Shown here: piece by piece, positions 5,580-6,614 of the stretch
How the letters are laid out: each line of letters starts with the position of its first letter
Numbering within the stretch: the stretch's first letter is position 1
Assembly (NCBI GenBank): GCA_017479035.1
Contig: JAFVCR010000080.1
Coordinates: 1-6,614 of the forward strand
Origin: Kiritimatiellia bacterium
GTDB taxonomy: Bacteria; Verrucomicrobiota; Kiritimatiellia; RFP12; UBA1067
Length of the DNA: 6,614 bases
Direction of reading: 5' to 3'
The notes under the pieces: generated by a model
What the model was told of the DNA's origin: nothing
The model's database searches: none
Seen by the model: the letters and a program-made list of their open reading frames with translations, nothing else
Program-made: the position numbers and the translations under genes

Positions 5580-6614
5580 ATGAACGTTGAAAAAACGGTG
5601 AAAACGGCTTGCGAGATCGCTTTGAAGGTGTCTGCATCTGCGGAGGAAATGGCACCCGTGGCGCGTGCGTCCATCCAGAGAATCGCGCAGAACGCCTCGG
5701 TGCCTGGTTTCCGCAAGGGCAAAGTGCCGCTCGCCATCGTTGAAAAGAGATTCGCCGGCTCCATCGCGGAAGACACGATAAACCGTGCAATCCGTACCTT
5801 CAACAAAGATGTGCTGGACAAGGCCGGGCTTGACGATGCAAAGGTTATCGGAATCCGCAATGTGGAAGATGTTAACATTGCGGACGACAAGTCGCTCGCG
5901 TACACGTTGAATCTCGAAGTCCATCCCCAGGTGACGCTGCCCAAGTATAAGGGCATCGCCGTGGAAAAGAAACCCACTACAGTAACCGACGAAGAGGTGG
6001 AAGAGCGTATCGGCACGTTCCGCAAGGCATTCGCCAAATTTGAAGATGCCAAAGAGGGCGACGCGATAGTCGAAGGCGATTTCGTCAACTTCTCCATAAA
6101 AGGCACGGTTGACGGCAAGGGCGTTCTTGAGGTCTGCCCCGAGGCCAAAGCCGTTGCCGACAATGACGACGCGTGGACGCAGATCGAAGAAGGCCGTTTC
6201 GTGCCGGAAATCCTCGAAGCGTTGAAAGGCATGAAGTCCGGCGAAGCCAAAACCGGCGTAAAAGTGGCGTTCGGCGAAAACGCCCCGGAGCAACTCAAAG
6301 GCAAAGAGGCCGTTTACGACCTTTCTGTAAAGGCTTTCCGCCGCCGCATCCTGCCCACAGACGAGGAATTTATAAAGGAAACGCACGAGGAATCTCTCGA
6401 CGCGCTCAAGGCCAATATGCGCAAACGCCTTGAAGACGAAGCGGCGAAAATAGCATTGGACGACAAGCGTAGGCAGGTGGTGGACGCAATCACCGCCGCC
6501 GCTGGCGAGTTCGACGTTCCACCGTCGATGGTGCAGCGCCGCGTGCAGGAACGGCTTGATGAAATGGCCTCAAACGCACAGCGTAGCGGCCTCACTGCGG
6601 AATACTTCCAGGAA
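5580..6614 (+). CDS. tig: Trigger factor, ribosome-associated chaperone (3' end beyond window)
   Basis: Trigger factor binds beside the ribosome exit tunnel and shelters emerging chains. The first 345 residues are present; family members usually have about 430-450, so the last helical part is outside the window. The ribosome-binding domain is residues 1 to about 115 and carries the docking signature GFRKGKVP (43-50), followed by a typical EDTINRAI helix. A linker leads to the FKBP-like domain (about 160-255: EGDFVNFSIKGTVDG, GRFVPEILEALKGMKSGE, LKGKEAVYDLSV). The helical chaperone domain starts around 260. The FKBP domain has drifted: the usual IPGFE is VPEILE, the segment before it is replaced by an acidic stretch, and the tyrosine expected near FPEDYH is absent (FGENAPEQ). 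Prolyl isomerase activity may be weak or lost, while ribosome docking looks intact. The gene is divergent from argA. In many bacteria tig is followed by clpP and clpX; that is beyond this window. Confidence 0.95.
   Translation, partial: MNVEKTVKTACEIALKVSASAEEMAPVARASIQRIAQNASVPGFRKGKVPLAIVEKRFAGSIAEDTINRAIRTFNKDVLDKAGLDDAKVIGIRNVEDVNIADDKSLAYTLNLEVHPQVTLPKYKGIAVEKKPTTVTDEEVEERIGTFRKAFAKFEDAKEGDAIVEGDFVNFSIKGTVDGKGVLEVCPEAKAVADNDDAWTQIEEGRFVPEILEALKGMKSGEAKTGVKVAFGENAPEQLKGKEAVYDLSVKAFRRRILPTDEEFIKETHEESLDALKANMRKRLEDEAAKIALDDKRRQVVDAITAAAGEFDVPPSMVQRRVQERLDEMASNAQRSGLTAEYFQE

Noticed and set aside
5390..6304. N-terminal extension of the acetyltransferase frame by about 300 codons
   Set aside because: The extension runs through both promoters and antisense through tig. 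The GNAT domain, the promoter and the weak ribosome binding site all point to the ATG at 5389.
5508..6386. Long open frame of 292 codons on the minus strand opposite tig
   Set aside because: It is antisense to a clear trigger factor gene, has no ribosome binding site or recognisable domain, and follows from the codon bias of the real gene.

Overview
The window looks like ordinary bacterial chromosome with moderately high GC and tight gene packing. It has sigma70-type promoters, and the trigger factor gene has a usable Shine-Dalgarno sequence. I see no phage, transposon, plasmid, CRISPR, tRNA or rRNA signature. The organism cannot be fixed from these genes. A very large secreted alpha-2-macroglobulin (A2M) with a divergent trigger factor would fit a Gram-negative (diderm) lineage, and my weak guess is the Planctomycetes-Verrucomicrobia-Lentisphaerae-Kiritimatiellae group.

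Layout, left to right. From base 1 to 3931 on the minus strand lies most of one giant gene. It encodes an exported bacterial A2M-family protein with an intact CLEQ thioester motif. At least 1310 codons are present, and the 3' end runs off the left edge. From 3932 to 4376 is a 445-base intergenic gap that holds the most unusual DNA in the window: a perfect 18-bp inverted repeat with an 8-base loop, inside a cluster of degenerate CTAGG / GGTCTC units. From 5389 down to 4377, also on the minus strand, is a two-gene operon: an ArgA-type GNAT N-acetyltransferase (probable N-acetylglutamate synthase) and a YbaK-type aminoacyl-tRNA deacylase. Their stop and start overlap as GTGA. From 5390 to 5579 is a divergent control region with two well-formed promoters, each with a 17-bp spacer. 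One reads left into the operon, the other reads right into tig. From 5580 to the right edge is the first 345 codons of trigger factor (tig).

How the genes relate. Trigger factor (nascent chain folding) and YbaK (hydrolysis of mischarged tRNA) both serve translation quality. The acetyltransferase probably starts arginine biosynthesis. The A2M protein is an envelope protease trap and appears to have its own promoter, which would give a nearly leaderless mRNA. I see no evidence that the four genes form a dedicated new system. What deserves a second look is the structured intergenic element, the shared divergent promoter region, and the apparently degenerate prolyl isomerase domain of trigger factor.
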